Below are positions 12,005 to 24,400 of a stretch of 64,000 nt of DNA, piece after piece (position 1 is the first letter of the stretch; each line of letters starts with the position of its first letter). A program made the translations under genes and the position numbers. The stretch lies in contig OY856409.1 in NCBI GenBank assembly GCA_963693085.1, forward strand, positions 240,441,058 to 240,505,057, given 5' to 3'. The notes under the pieces are model-generated. The model made no database searches and was not told the DNA's origin. It saw nothing but the letters and a program-made list of their open reading frames with translations. Source of the stretch: Alisma plantago-aquatica (taxonomy: Eukaryota > Streptophyta > Magnoliopsida > Alismatales > Alismataceae).

Positions 12005-13620
12005 ATGGTGCATACTCGGGCCCATGATTATAGAGAGTCGTCTTCACCAGGATTTAGGGAAGTAGAACTCCTTCACATAGAAAGGGAATTTGGAAGATCT
12101 GTAGATAGATTCAATCGAACTCCACCACTGACACCTTTTCCTGAAGGACCTAAAACACCAAAGGAACCTGAGTCAGTAGAAATGGGTGATGGAGCAGTAT
12201 AGAAGACGATATAGGAGAGGATCAAAGCCTCTTCCTCAACAACTTAAAAAGGACCAATCAAAAGACAAGCCATAAATGTGGGTAGATATAAGATTGATCT
12301 AGGATTGATCTCTCTAGTCACATCTCAAGATTTTCATAGCCACAGTTCTGAAGACCCGATGACACACATCAATAACTTTGTTGAGAACTGTGATATGGTC
12401 AAGAAAGATAGAATACCGACGAATGTCATATATCTGAAACTGTTCCCATCATCTCTGGCAGATAGTGTAAAGTTGTGGTTTCACAATCTTGATGATGAGT
12501 GTATTGAGACATGGGATCAGATGATCGACAATTTCTTCAAGCGTTACTTTCCTCAACAGAAGACAAACAACCTGGTGAAGAAGATTCATAATTTTAGGCA
12601 GCAGGCCGACAAATCATATTCTGAAGCATGGGAGAGATTCCAAAATATGTTGAGGAAGGTACCTCATCATGATATTGATTTGTTGGGACAAGAGAATATC
12701 TTCTACTACAGTCTACATAAGGGAGAGAGAACCACACTTGATAGTGCAGGAGCAAGTCTCTTCCTCAACAACAAACCCACTAGCTATCATGATATATTAA
12801 AGAACATGTCCAAGAACTAGTCATGGGGTGATGAGAGAGAGCTTCCAACAACTGTCAAAAGTTTTGGGGAGTCCAAGGTCATCTCTGCATTAAATGAGAA
12901 GCTGGACCTAATTACAAAAAAGTTGTGTGCCAACAATGGGCCGCCTTTAGAAGAAGAAAAAGAGGAATGCAAGTTTGTGCACCAACAACAGCTGTATCGA
13001 GGAAATGACTATTCATGGATGAATGATCCTAAGTTCTCATGTTAGGATCCGAACAATTTCCAACAAGACCCTTCTCAGGCACAACAAACCATGCTACAAC
13101 AGTTTGGTGGCCAAGCACAATATCAACAAGAACCAAATAAGATTGATCATATTGAAGAAATGCTTGGAAAGCTGGTCAGTCAGAATGAAGTGCTTATTGG
13201 TCAAACTCAGAGAGAACTCTAGAACCAAGGGGCATGAATCTGCAACATGAAAACTTAGATTTCTCAAATAGCAGCAGATGTGTGTACATTGAAGAATCCA
13301 AACCAGCAGGGGTTCCCCACAAATACTAATGTACCTTCTAGAAATCAACATGTCAATGCAGTCCTACTCCACAGTGGTAGGACATTGCTGAATGATGCAT
13401 TAGCAAGTTCAGGTGTAGGTGAAGTTATAGGAACAACAACTTGGACTATGACAACAGATGTATATAAACCAGATGTCTTAGAAAAGGAGAAGACAACTGA
13501 GGAGCACACTGATGAGGCGGAGGATACAAGATCAAAAGCATATATCCTGCCTCAAGAGAGGACACCAGTGGCACCAGTGCCCTTTCCAAAAAGCTTGAAG
13601 GCAACCAAAGCAGACCGGTA
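12005..13620 (+). pseudogene. Athila-1 gag
   Basis: One continuous reading phase from ATG 12005 to the stop at 13618-13620, interrupted only by in-frame stops (for example three between 12200 and 12278). The core at 12278-12820 is a retrotransposon-gag capsid domain: THINNFVENCDMV, a leucine/proline block (LKLFPSSLADSVKLWF), WDQMIDNFFKRYFP, and EAWERFQNMLRKVPHHDI, the last being the Athila hallmark (EAWERFKELLRKCPHHG). The C-terminal part is Gln/Asn-rich and ends near a LHSGRTL segment (Athila LRSGK-L). I see no clear zinc knuckle. It formed the virus-like particle shell when functional. Confidence 0.85.
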
Positions 13621-14462
13621 GTTCCAAAAATTCTTAGATGACTTTAAGAAATTATTTATCAATATTCCATTCATTGATGTAATTGAGTAGATACCATCGT
13701 ACGAAAAGTTCTTGAAACATATAATAAAAGAAGAGAAGGATACATGAGGATTATGTGGTGGTGTTAAAGGAGTAGGTGAGTGCTTTTATTCTAGGAATTC
13801 TACCTCCTAAAAGATAGGATCTTGGTTGTTTCAACATCACTTGCTTCATAGGAAAGACCAAGTTCGGTGAAGCACTATGTGATTCAGGGGCAAGCATCAT
13901 CCTTATGCCTTTGTCAACTTTTAATAATCTAGGTCTCAAGGAGACTAGGAAAAGTAGTATGATTATTGAATTGACTGACAACTCTGTGGTCAGGCCATCT
14001 GGCATTTGTGAAGATGTTCTAGTGAAAGTGGACAGATTTGTTTTTTGTGTTGACTTCTTGGTGATGGAAATGTAGGAGGATCATTGAAATAAATTCTTAC
14101 TAGGTAGGCCATTTCAAACCACAGCTTATATGATTATGGAAATGCACAAAGGATGTCTTCACATGGGCACCCATGATGACTAGTTTGAGATTAAGATGCA
14201 TGAGCACTCACAAGAAAAGGGGGACAAAGAACAATGCAACATGCTTCAACATGTAGAGGGAAAGATTTCTCTATTTTTAGGGAAGCCATTTCTGGGCATG
14301 GATCATGTAATGACTAAAGTAGATAGGGGGAATTTAGTAGTGGATATCATGGAAAACACCAAGGTGATCTCGTTAGCCAAAGTAGTGTGTTACCTGAATG
14401 ATGAAGAAGAAGACTATGACCCGACTACCGTAGAGGAGGCCACTGTTGATTTCTTGATTTAG
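13621..14462 (+). pseudogene. Athila-1 aspartic protease
   Basis: It follows gag in the same phase with several stops. The active-site block is CDSGASIILMPLSTF at about 13890 (family DLGASINLMPLSVF), followed by the flap region (ELTDNSVVRPSGICEDVLVKV) and LLGRPFQTTAYMI (family LGRPFLATA). These give the full order of an Athila pepsin-like protease. It would have cleaved the Gag-Pol polyprotein in the particle. Confidence 0.85.
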
Positions 14463-16318
14463 ACATATCCAAAGTTACTATTGGAAGAATGGTTGATGAA
14501 TATGGTGGAGGATAGTACACGCATCCACTCTCTAGAAGAGTGTGAATTGATGCTGAAGGCACTAACTTTCTACTATGCAAGATATTTTGAAGATTTCGGA
14601 CCACCTCCCCCGCCATTAGTCCCATCTCTGATGAGCCCACCAAAGTTAGAATTGAAGCCCCTGCCACTTCATCTAAAATATGTCTTCTTGGTTGCAGAAA
14701 AGAAGGTCTGATGATCATATCATCATCCTTGAGAAATGAAGAGGAGAAGCAGTTACTCACTGTGTTGAAGAACCACCGAGGCACTTTTTGGTTGTCAATA
14801 GAAGACATCAAAGTAATATCTCCGAGCTTCTGCCAGCACAAAATCTACCTGGAAGAAAGAGCCATGGCTATAGTTCAACCTCAGCGGTGACTAGACCTTA
14901 TCATGACCGAGGTAGTGAAGAAGAAAGTGGGAAAGCTCCTATCCGCAGGTATCATTTATGCAATTTTAGACTCTATGTGGGTTTGCCCAACTCAAGTAGT
15001 TCCTAAGAAAGGGGGATCACTATCACAAATAATGCTTCTAATGAGTTAATTTCAACTAGGTTAGTGATAGGGTGGTGTGTATGCATAGACTAATGATGTT
15101 TGAATGTCGTCACCTTATAAAATCACTTTCCTTTTCCATTCATTGATCAGATCTTAGAACGAATCAGTGGTCATTCACACTTTTGCTTCCTTGATGGGTT
15201 TTCCGGTTATAATAAGATTTTGATTGAGCTAAAGGATTAGGAGAAATCTACTTTCACCTGCCCTTGTGGCACGTTTGCATATAGACAGATGTCATTTGGA
15301 CTTTGTAACGCCCCTTCCACTTTCCAACGTTGTATGCTTGCAATTTTCTTTTTATATGGTAGAGCGGTGCTTGGAGGTGTTCATGGATGATTTTCCTGTG
15401 TATGGGGAGTCATTTAGTGATTACCTATGTAGTTTGGACAAGGTTTTACAAAGGTGTGAGGATACTCACTTAGTCTTAAATTGGGAGAAGTGTCATATGA
15501 TGGTGAGTGAGGGAATAGTGCTTGGACACAAGGTGTCCAACAAGGGTATGGAAGTAGACCCAGTTAAGATAGAGGTCATCTCCAAGCTACCTCCATCGAC
15601 ATCAGTGAAGGGAGTAAGGATATTTTTGGGACATGCTGGGTTTTACCGTCGTTTCATTAAATATTTTTCAAAAATTGCTAAACCTTTAACAGAATTTTTG
15701 GAAAAAGATGTTGAATTTTCTTTCATTGAATGATGCAACGCCTTTGAGGTACTAAAGGGGAAGCTTAGCTTCGCGCCTATTTTGCAAGCTCCTATTTAAA
15801 GCCTACCTTTTGAGCTGATGTGTGACGCATCAGATTATGCAGTGGGAGTTGTTTTGGGTCAACATAAAGATAAGGTTCCTACAATCATATATTATGCGTC
15901 CAAAACCTTGAATGATGCGCAACTCAATTATACAACCACAGAAAAGGAACTCTTAGTAGTTGTTTTTGCATTTGAGAAGTTTTTCCAATACGTAGTTGGG
16001 GATAAGGTGATTGTTTGGACTGACCATGTTGCCATCAAACACCTGTTACAAAAGAAAGATGCAAAACCAAGATTAATTAAGTGGATTTTAACTTTATAGG
16101 AATTTGACATAAAAATTAAGGATAAGATAGGGGTGGAAAATGTGGTGGTAGATCACCTATCTAGGTTGGAAAGAGTGAATGAAAACGATGTAGATATCCC
16201 TATTATTGAGGATTTCCCATATGAAAAACTCTTTTCTATTAATACCAAAGATCCCTGGTTTGCTGATATTGTTAATTATTTAACCTACAAGGAGATGCCT
16301 ACAGATTGGGGATACTAA
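14463..16318 (+). pseudogene. Athila-1 reverse transcriptase and RNase H
   Basis: The linker LELKPLPLHLKYVFL leads to the RT N-terminal block (CQHKIYLEE, then EVVKKKVGKLL, GIIY and VVPKKGG). FGLCNAPSTFQRC lies near 15295-15325 in another phase. The catalytic VFMDDF is at about 15380, followed by LGHKVSNKGMEVDPVKI and FLGHAGFYRRFIKYFSKI. RNase H follows (MCDASDYAVGVVLGQ from 15818, TTEKELLVVVFAFEKF, TDHVAIKHLL) and ends near VVDHLSRLE at about 16144. At least one frameshift (near 15320-15370) and numerous stops inactivate it. The order and motifs are unmistakably Ty3/gypsy. Confidence 0.92.
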
Positions 16319-17554
16319 GAAAAGAAGAGATTTTTCCATTCATTGAGGTTTTACATCTAGGATGACCTGATTCTTATGAAATAATGTAGGGATGGAATTT
16401 TGAGGAAGTGTGTACCTGAATGTGAGGTTGAGAACATTTTATCACACTATTATTCTCTACCTATAGGGGGGCATCATGCTAACTTTAGGTCTGCGGCCAA
16501 ATTCTTAGAAAGTGGGTTTTACTGGCCAACACTGTTTAAACATGCTCTCTATTTTGTTCGTCGTTGTGTTGCATATCAACGTGCATATAATATTTTGAAA
16601 CTACATGAAATGCCACTAAATGTGTTTCAAGAGGTTGAAATATTTGATCTATGGGGATTTCATGGACCCATTCGTGTTGTCTAATTCTAATCTCTACATT
16701 TTACTTGCAGTTGACTAGGTATCTAAGTGGGTGGAAGCAATTCCAACCCACACCAATGATGCACAAGTTGTGTGCAGGTTTGTGATGGATAACATTTTCT
16801 ATAGATTTGTTGTCCCTCAATTGATTATTAGTGATGGTGGATCACATTTCACCAATAGGCAATTTGGAGTCTTATTGAATAAATATGGGGTGAAACACCC
16901 AGTGGGTACTCCTTACCACCCACAAACACAAGGTCAAGTTAAGGTGTCCAATAGAGAAGTGAAGAAGATTTTGGAAAGGATAATCTCAACTAATAGGGCA
17001 AATTGGAGTTTTGTGCTTAATGACGCTCTTTGAGAATATAGGACGGCCTTTGAATCACCTATAGAACTACTCCTGTTAGGTTGGTTTATGGACGTGCTTT
17101 CCATCTACCCGTGGAGCTTGAGCATAAGGTGAAATGGGCGTTGAAAAAGCTAAATTTTGGACTAGATGAAGCGGGTAGAAAGAGGATATTAGAGCTGAAT
17201 GAACTAGATGAGCTTAGGATGAATTCTTATGAAAGTTCTAAAATTTATAAGGAGAGGATGAAGAAGATTCATGATAGGCATATATTGAATAGAGTGCTTC
17301 TCCTGGGACAAAAGGTTCTTCTTTTTAATTCTAGACTTAAGTTACATCTAGGTAAATTGAGGTCCAAATGGAGTGGACCATTTGTGATTGAGCAGGTTTT
17401 TCCCCATGGTGCTATGAAGATTATAGATGGGACTAGGTCATTCCTTGTTAATGGCCAGAGATTGAAGCACTACTATGGTGGAGAAGTGGAGCCAAGAATA
17501 GGAGAAGTGCAACTTATGGAAATCCATTATATTCTTTCTCTTAGGAATGTCTAG
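16319..17554 (+). pseudogene. Athila-1 integrase
   Basis: The N-terminal zinc-binding region is readable (RKCVPECEVENILSHYY, with the second half decayed to RRCVAYQRAYN). The catalytic core shows VDxVSKWVEAIPT, then ISDGGSHFTNRQF (second Asp) and HPQTQGQVKVSNREVKKILE (Glu region). The C-terminal part (VYGRAFHLPVELEHKV to NGQRLKHYYGGE) is the conserved Athila tail. Two phase changes occur (between 16684 and 16731, and near 17040). No chromodomain is seen, in keeping with the non-chromovirus branch. Confidence 0.9.
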
Positions 17555-17580
17555 TCTAGGACGTTAAACAATGGTGCTTG

Positions 17581-17596
17581 TTGGGAGGCAACCCAA
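17581..17596 (+). promoter_or_regulatory. post-pol hairpin motif TTGGGAGGCAACCCAA
   Basis: An imperfect palindrome 27 bp after the pol stop. The same 16-mer occurs at 43315-43330 after the pol stop of Athila-2, whose surrounding pol sequence has diverged much more. That implies selection on this short element, possibly as an RNA structure or a splice or termination signal. Confidence 0.6.
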
Positions 17597-17694
17597 CCTT
17601 CAATTCTCTTTATTCATGTTCATTTTAGCTTTGTAGTTGTCTTTTCATTCTTATTTCTTGAAAAAAAGGTACCTTGACTTGTTTGTTGGAGTGT

Positions 17695-18125
17695 GCAGAT
17701 CATACAGAGTCGGTACTACCAAGTCCACAAGTCGATAGTATCAAATTCACATCAGTGAGTTATCTGTAAAAGAAAGACAGACTCAGTACTACCGATTTGA
17801 CCAGTCGGTACTACTGAGTCTTTGAAGATTTTTTGAGTGTCTAACTGATAATAACTCGATAGTATCGATGTATGAGTCAGTACTACTGACTTTTTGGCAC
17901 TCCCATGTTCAAAATACTGAGATGAAAATCCAAAAATAATGAGAAAGAATTGCTAACTCAATACTACTGACAGAACACTTGGTAGTATCAACACATGATG
18001 TCAGCAATCCGTGGACACTCGATTCAATGACATATGTGATCTTCATCAAGCGGTTGGTAGTATCGATGCACAAATCAAGTCGGTACTACTGACCTGGACT
18101 TAGTACTACTGGATCAGAGCGATCC
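17695..18125 (+). repeat. Athila-1 internal array of GTAC-centred palindromic words
   Basis: About a dozen copies of GTCGGTACTACC / GGTAGTATCGA-type words in both orientations, the same vocabulary as in this element's LTR at 10470-10800. The array sits between pol and the relic third ORF. It is noncoding. Confidence 0.8.
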
Positions 18126-18183
18126 GTGCTCGAGACATCATCAAACGTCAGTCGTCAATACATCTGAGCCAAGGATATGCACT

Positions 18184-18717
18184 TGAAATGAGCAACAAGG
18201 TGATGATGGCAACTCCGATGACGATGTTGAGGAGGTGGAGCCCACCATCCCCAGTACCCGAAGAATGGTCCCATGCAAAAGGGTCTGCACCTATGATGCC
18301 TTAACTTCATCTGCCCCCCCCCCTCTCAGGAGGAGAAAGACCCGGACAACATGGCAGGTATGTATGGGATGTTGTAGGAGATCCAGATAGGACAACAACA
18401 ACATCAGTCAATGTTGGTTGGTGTACAGAAGATAGAAGGACGGCTATACCAAAATCAACATGTGATATATGAAACGAACGCCTTCTCTTGGCCAACCAAG
18501 AGAATGTCCACATGCACCTGCAGTAGATGGAGCAATATCAGCAGCCATTCTTTGACCATTACTGGAACTAGGGGTACTTTGGAGGGTACCTGCAGCCACC
18601 GCAAATGTCACTGCCAGATCTATCTTTTCAGGGGATGTTTCCTCCCCATTACCCTAGCATGCTACATCCACCACCTCCTCCATTTTGAGCAATGGTACTA
18701 TTGTTCCACCTTTTAAA
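18184..18717 (+). pseudogene. Athila-1 third-ORF C-terminal relic
   Basis: Downstream of the array, broken frames encode an acidic segment (NSDDDVEEVEP), then a Leu/Gln-rich segment (LLLANQENVHMHLQ) and a Tyr/Pro/Gln-rich tail (MEQYQQPFFDHYWN, GYFGGYLQPPQMS, MLHPPPPPF) before a stop at 18686-18688. The position matches the extra ORF after pol in Athila elements. The N-terminal part is deleted or unrecognisable. Function unknown. Confidence 0.5.
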
Positions 18718-18720
18718 TGT

Positions 18721-20174
18721 GAGTATTTACTATGTGGACATAGTCTTATTCAAGCTTGAGGGGTACTAGAATAGCCATCTATCTTAGCTTTTTATTGCAT
18801 TTTTATCTTAGTTATTTAATTTTTATTTTGGTTTATGCAATTTTAGGATCCACTCCTATCTAGTGTAATTGTGGATTCACATATCGAATAGGTTGTACTC
18901 ATAGGTGTCCTTGCATGGTTATGGTCATCTCTTTATAGATTAATTTTGCAAAAATATTTCTACAATACCACTTGGGGAAGTATTTGGTTATGTCAGCTTT
19001 ACGACATAGGATATAAATGAACATCTAAATCAAATGGGGATGTGAATGACGATGTTGGTGAGCTTAAGCTGATCAAACCTTTAATGAGATCTTAAATGGA
19101 AATTTAAGAAAGAAACCTTAACATTACCTTGTGCACAGGTCATTAAAGAGGGACATATCATAATCCTATGAAAGGCATTGTGTTTTAGTTATGTGATTCC
19201 ATCCACCTCTTCCATCCAATTTTGACTCACCACCTCAAGATGAATGAGTACTCCAACTTATTTCTTTTGATTGCATGGCATGGCATAATAGATGACATGA
19301 TAGATTAGCTTATTATTTCTTGCATTCACAAAAAGAAAGAAAACATTGCATTTGTATGCATGAACAACTTTAGTGCATTCCACCTTAGTTACATAGCAAT
19401 TTCATGTAGATTACATACGTTTCATAACATTCATTTCTTTTTGTCATGTGGATTGTAGTCTTCATTTATGAAGATTGAAGATGGGATGTACCTCCACATC
19501 AAAAAAAGGAAGAAAAAAAAGAATGAACTAAAAGCTCGAGCATAAACCCAATCATGCTAAAGATAAGAAAAATTATGGCCTAGAGAAGAAAAAAAAATCA
19601 AAATTTCTTAGGGAGAAAGTATGTCCTTAAGTCTTCTTGAAGAGATGAATTAATCCACATGACACATTTGTTTGTTTTTGACAATCTCATTTTTATGAGA
19701 TAGCTTCATGCATGCATCATTTGTTAAAAAAAAGACATTAGGCATTAGGATTTATGCATGACATTCTTTTCCCTCATGTAGGTCATCATTCTTTTTTCAT
19801 AAATAAGTTGGATGCACTTGTGATTCTTCAATTTCCACCTATCTCATATCATTAATTGCTCTTATTGGTAGGCCACTCAAATGATATATCTCTTCATCCA
19901 TTCTTATAAGGAGATTTGCTTCCAATTAGTTGGTAGTTAGAAGAGAGAAATTTAGAATAGGGAATCACATAATGCACCAAGTGAATGCTCGATAATTATG
20001 ATATCAACTGCTTTCTTGATAGTGTTCATTGATCAAAAGGTGGACATCTTCTATGGAAATTTTTGGTCGCCTCATAGAAGTTATTAGTTCAGTGGTCATT
20101 GGTTAAGGGATTGTTTGGTGGACATGATTAAGAAAAGAGTTCACGTGTGTTGCTCGAGGAAAAATAATATTTAA
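18721..20174 (+). other. Athila-1 3' noncoding region
   Basis: AT-rich sequence between the third-ORF relic and the polypurine tract, with A-runs near 19500-19600 but no coding frame or repeat array. It is probably the element's long 3' untranslated region. Confidence 0.6.
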
Positions 20175-20190
20175 GATGAGGGGAGTTAGA
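20175..20190 (+). other. Athila-1 polypurine tract
   Basis: GATGAGGGGAGTTAGA directly precedes the 3' LTR start TGCATGGG at 20191, the position of the plus-strand primer. Confidence 0.75.
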
Positions 20191-21454
20191 TGCATGGGTT
20201 TTTAGTCATTTTCATAGGCATATTTTCCTTGATTTTATGTGTTGATTTGTCATATATTTGATTAATTATGCACGAAATGCTATCAATGGCCCGTTCTTTC
20301 TAAATGAAACAAATTATATAATTTTTACTATTTGAAATGGTTTAATATTCATCCCGAGTACTTATCCACATTCTTGTGCAATTTTAGGTACAACTGAGCT
20401 TCACAGTCTCAGTACTACCGAAACCTAAAGTTAGTGGTATTGACTTCATGTCAGTACTGGACTAGAAGACTCGCCCAGACTCAATACTACTGACACCCAA
20501 ATTTGGTAATACTGAAACCACATCAGTAAAGAGTAAGAATGAATTGAAAAAACTTCTTACTACTGAGTCCACCGACTCGGTACTACAAAGATTTCATCCG
20601 GGAGGTAGTGCTCGAGTGACCTAAAGGCTCAGTGCTATCGAGACAAATCGATAGTACTAACATTGTGATGAATCGTGACTACCCTAGAAACTCAGTACTA
20701 CTGACTTTCTAGTCGGTACTATTGAGTCTGCCCGATCAGGCAATCTGAAGATAGCACTCTAATCCAACGGTTGGCATTATTTCATAACTTAAGTTGTTCC
20801 GATGACTTCAAGGGAGTTCAGCCAGACCTAGGGAGGCATCCTTTTCCTATGCATGACACCGGAGAGAGAGAGAGAGGAGAGAAGAGCAAGGAACTGAAGG
20901 CTTCACCCGGGATGATCTGAGCACTTTTGGAGGGTGAATCTGTAGTCGAAAGATAACAGATTACACACATGACGTAGGAGATCATCCAGATCAGCCATTC
21001 TCCAGGGGTTATTTTAGTTTTTCTAATGATTCCCACATTTTTCTCTTTCTCTACCATGTATTCTTGAATGAAAACCATGTGGGGATAAACCCTTTGATTC
21101 CTTAGGATCTGGGAGTAGCCTGGATATGCATTGTAATTGATTTCCATGCATTAATATCATATTTATCCCTATTTTTCGTATATATATCTATGAAATTGTC
21201 TTGTTCTATTTATGCTTGATCACCATAGATAGATGATCATACCCTTATTCATTTCGGGAGAGAGGTTAAGGGTTAGAAAAGCATAGATTGACCCATTGCA
21301 CCCCTTGGGAAAGGTGGAGAATAATCGGGAGGAGAAACCCAGAGATTAATTGTAAAGAACCTAACTAATCAACCAATTACTATGGAAATGGGATTGACAT
21401 TTGAATAGGTAGGGAACTACACTGCGGGAGTGGGTAGTTTTGGCTACAAAGCAC
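20191..21454 (+). repeat. Athila-1 3' LTR, truncated
   Basis: Matches 10261-11524 of the 5' LTR with many substitutions, then stops after GGCTACAAAGCAC. The last about 300 bp (including the CA end) are absent and Copia-1 interior follows at once, so a deletion removed the LTR end and perhaps some Copia-1 sequence. Confidence 0.8.
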
Positions 21455-24400
21455 ACATGAAAAGCTTGATCGACCAAGCATGGGATCCCAAAGGGAGGTG
21501 CGCCGTCTATCTCATGGAAGTACGTTGGTAGTAGTGTGGGCCCGCCAAGCGGGGTGCATTATTATCATGTTGGCTTTTGGGTCAAGCTTGACTGGTGATT
21601 CTCAGAGAGTCTGGGCCCAAAACTATGTAGATGATTATGGTAAGGAGTTGCATATATTATCTATCCAAGAGTTGCATAAGATGCAATTGGCATGATTTCC
21701 TAACTTAAAAATTGGGTATGAGCGCGAACGTTGGCTGGGCATTGACTGGATTATTTTAGATCTTGGCCCACTAGAGTATTGTACACTATAATATTCTAAA
21801 TTGATATAGAGGGCTATCAATTCAAATAAAATCATGGGAGTAGTAGTTAATTAAAGATATAATTAATATCGTTAAATTATCAAATCAAACCAAATAAAAA
21901 ATGTTTTGAAAAGTTGCAATATTTTCTTTGTAGAATCAAATATCAAACACAAAACATGTTCAAATTGCGATCAGTCCTCACGAAGGACAAAATAGGGTGA
22001 AATTCCACAATTGGTTAAGGACTTTGAGAAATATTCTCGTCAATGAGCGAAATCTCTATGCCCTTGATAGACCAATGCCATAGGAACCCACTCCAAATGC
22101 ACCCACGACTAAATGGATGCTTATTGAAAGCATGCCAATGATGCCATAGACATTTGAATACCTAATGCTCTATTGTATGAACTATGAGTTGCATGAACAA
22201 CATTAATACATGGACATTCTCGAGATGGTAACACATCTTAAGAATCATGTAAAGAAAAGAAGGTATAATGTCTCCAAAGTGCTAATTGAGTGCATACCGA
22301 CAAAGGGAGGTCCAGTAAAACCCCATGTGCTCAATGTGATTGGACATGTGGAATGACTGGGATTTCTCTTAGGTCAAGAGTTGACCATGGATATGATTAT
22401 GCAAGTGTTGCATGAATCATATAGTCAGTTAATCACATGCTTGGCATGTTGATGCCAAAGCAAGGAAAAATAAGGACAAATCTGTAATGGTTATCAATGA
22501 AAGTGAGTCCTAGGGAAAAAGCAAGGCTAGGAAGTGTTCAGAGGCTAAGCTAAAGCCCAAGTCTTCTGCACTCAATATATGGAGAAGGGTATGTGTAATA
22601 GGAATTTTCCCTTTTCACTTAAAGGATAAAAAAATAATGTGCTAGCATTGTCATTGAAAATGAATTATCCTTTTCATAGAGGATCTCAGGAAGAAGATAG
22701 AGATAGAGATCTCTACTTTCAAACCAAAGAAGAAGTAAGCTAGAACTATATGGAGCATGGGTTGTTGCCACTATAGTTAAAGGTTGTCATTCATGGGCAC
22801 ATAATAGAATTAGTAAATTGCTATTGTGTACTTGCCAAACATCATATGTTTTGTATGACAAGAACATTATGATCTTTTATGGAAATTTCCTATGTCTCAT
22901 ACATTGTACTTGATAGTTGAAAAGACAATTATCTATGCCACATATATTGAATGACTTGATAACTCAAACAATGAATACCTATAGAACTATCATCTAGAGA
23001 GCATAAACAAGAAATGCATTTCTAGAATACATGTGATGGTTATCTAGACTCTTTTGGTTATTGAACCAATAGAGACATGCATGTCTTATTTGTTCTGCAA
23101 TATGATGAAAGCATCTTCACTAGATCTAATGGGAGATCGACCATTCCATTAGGACTAGTACATACCGATGTACACAGACCTTTTTGGATGAATACTAAAG
23201 GTAGTTACAAATACCTCATTATAATTACTGATACGATCAATATATATTGAAATTTGTACTTCATAAAAAACAAGTTTGGATCTCTTGAAGTGTTCAAGGA
23301 TATCATAAATGAAGTACGTAACTAAATTGGTAAAAGTATTAAGATACATCAATATGATCAATGTTGAAATACGTAAACTAAGAGTTTGAGGACATCTGGG
23401 AGATCATGATAGTGTATCATAATAAACTCCACCTAAAACATACTAATGTATCAGAAAGAAGGTATCACACCTTGTTAAGTCTTGGTGAGATTATCAATAA
23501 AATCTAGATAATTTTACAATTTCTTTTGGGCACATGATTAAACACTAAACAATGTATCGTCTAAAATGTTTCAAAAGACACCATATGAGATGTGGCATGG
23601 AAAGTGTCCCGATGAGTCTTTTGTAGTGATTGGGATTGAAAGCTTGTTTCTTAAAAGTCTTTATCCACAAATCACATGAATGTTATCTTGTTGAATACTA
23701 CTTATATTCCATCCTGGAAAATAATAACTTGTTGCTGGGATGGCTAAATTCCTAAAGGGAACTTAGTTGCAAAGAAATCAGTGAGAGTAAAAGTAGAACT
23801 CAAAATGTTCGAGACAAACAAGAATACATCAAACCTAAAGAGGTACAATAAGGAACAAGGAGAATAAAAAACTATTGTGGAATCTCAATTTCCTTATGTA
23901 AACACAGAACTCATAGTTTTAGTAGAATGCCTTAAGTTTGAAAGATTATGATATTTTATACTTCAAGAAGGTGGTAAGTTGATCATAATGATGAGTTAAC
24001 TAACTATCTAGAAACTATTGAGGAACTAGATTCGGAATAATCACTTGAGGCCTTGAGATATATGATGGAATTTATGAAACCAACAAGGTATGACCTTTTT
24101 GGATCCACCTAGAGGAGTAAAACCCATAGGGTGCATTTGGGTCTTTGTAAGAAGACCAACATGGAAGGGTATATTGGTTGCAAGGAGTTTCAAACTAGTT
24201 CAAATTGTTGAATGTGATGAATCATTTCACCAGTTACCATGGTTAAATCTATCTGGACTATGTTTGTTGTTGTAGCTTATTATGATTGTGAGATTTGGCA
24301 TATGGATGTTAAAACCACGTTCCTTAATTGGAATAATTAAGAGGATGTGTATGTGACACAACCTAATGGTTTTATCTATCCATTAATGCAAATAAAGTCT

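Larger units (their letters stand above)
10261..21454 (+). mobile_element. Athila-1: Ty3/gypsy (Athila-type) retrotransposon nested in Copia-1
   Basis: The 5' LTR (10261-11818) and a 3'-truncated LTR (20191-21454) both begin TGCATGGGTTTTTAGTCATT. Between them lie a primer site, gag, protease, RT/RNase H, integrase, a palindromic-word array, a relic third ORF and a polypurine tract. The type is called from gag and pol motifs and from the TTTTTGGC...GTTGTCGG primer-site context typical of the Athila/Tat branch. All frames contain stops. The last about 300 bp of the 3' LTR, and with it the target duplication, are missing. Confidence 0.85.
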
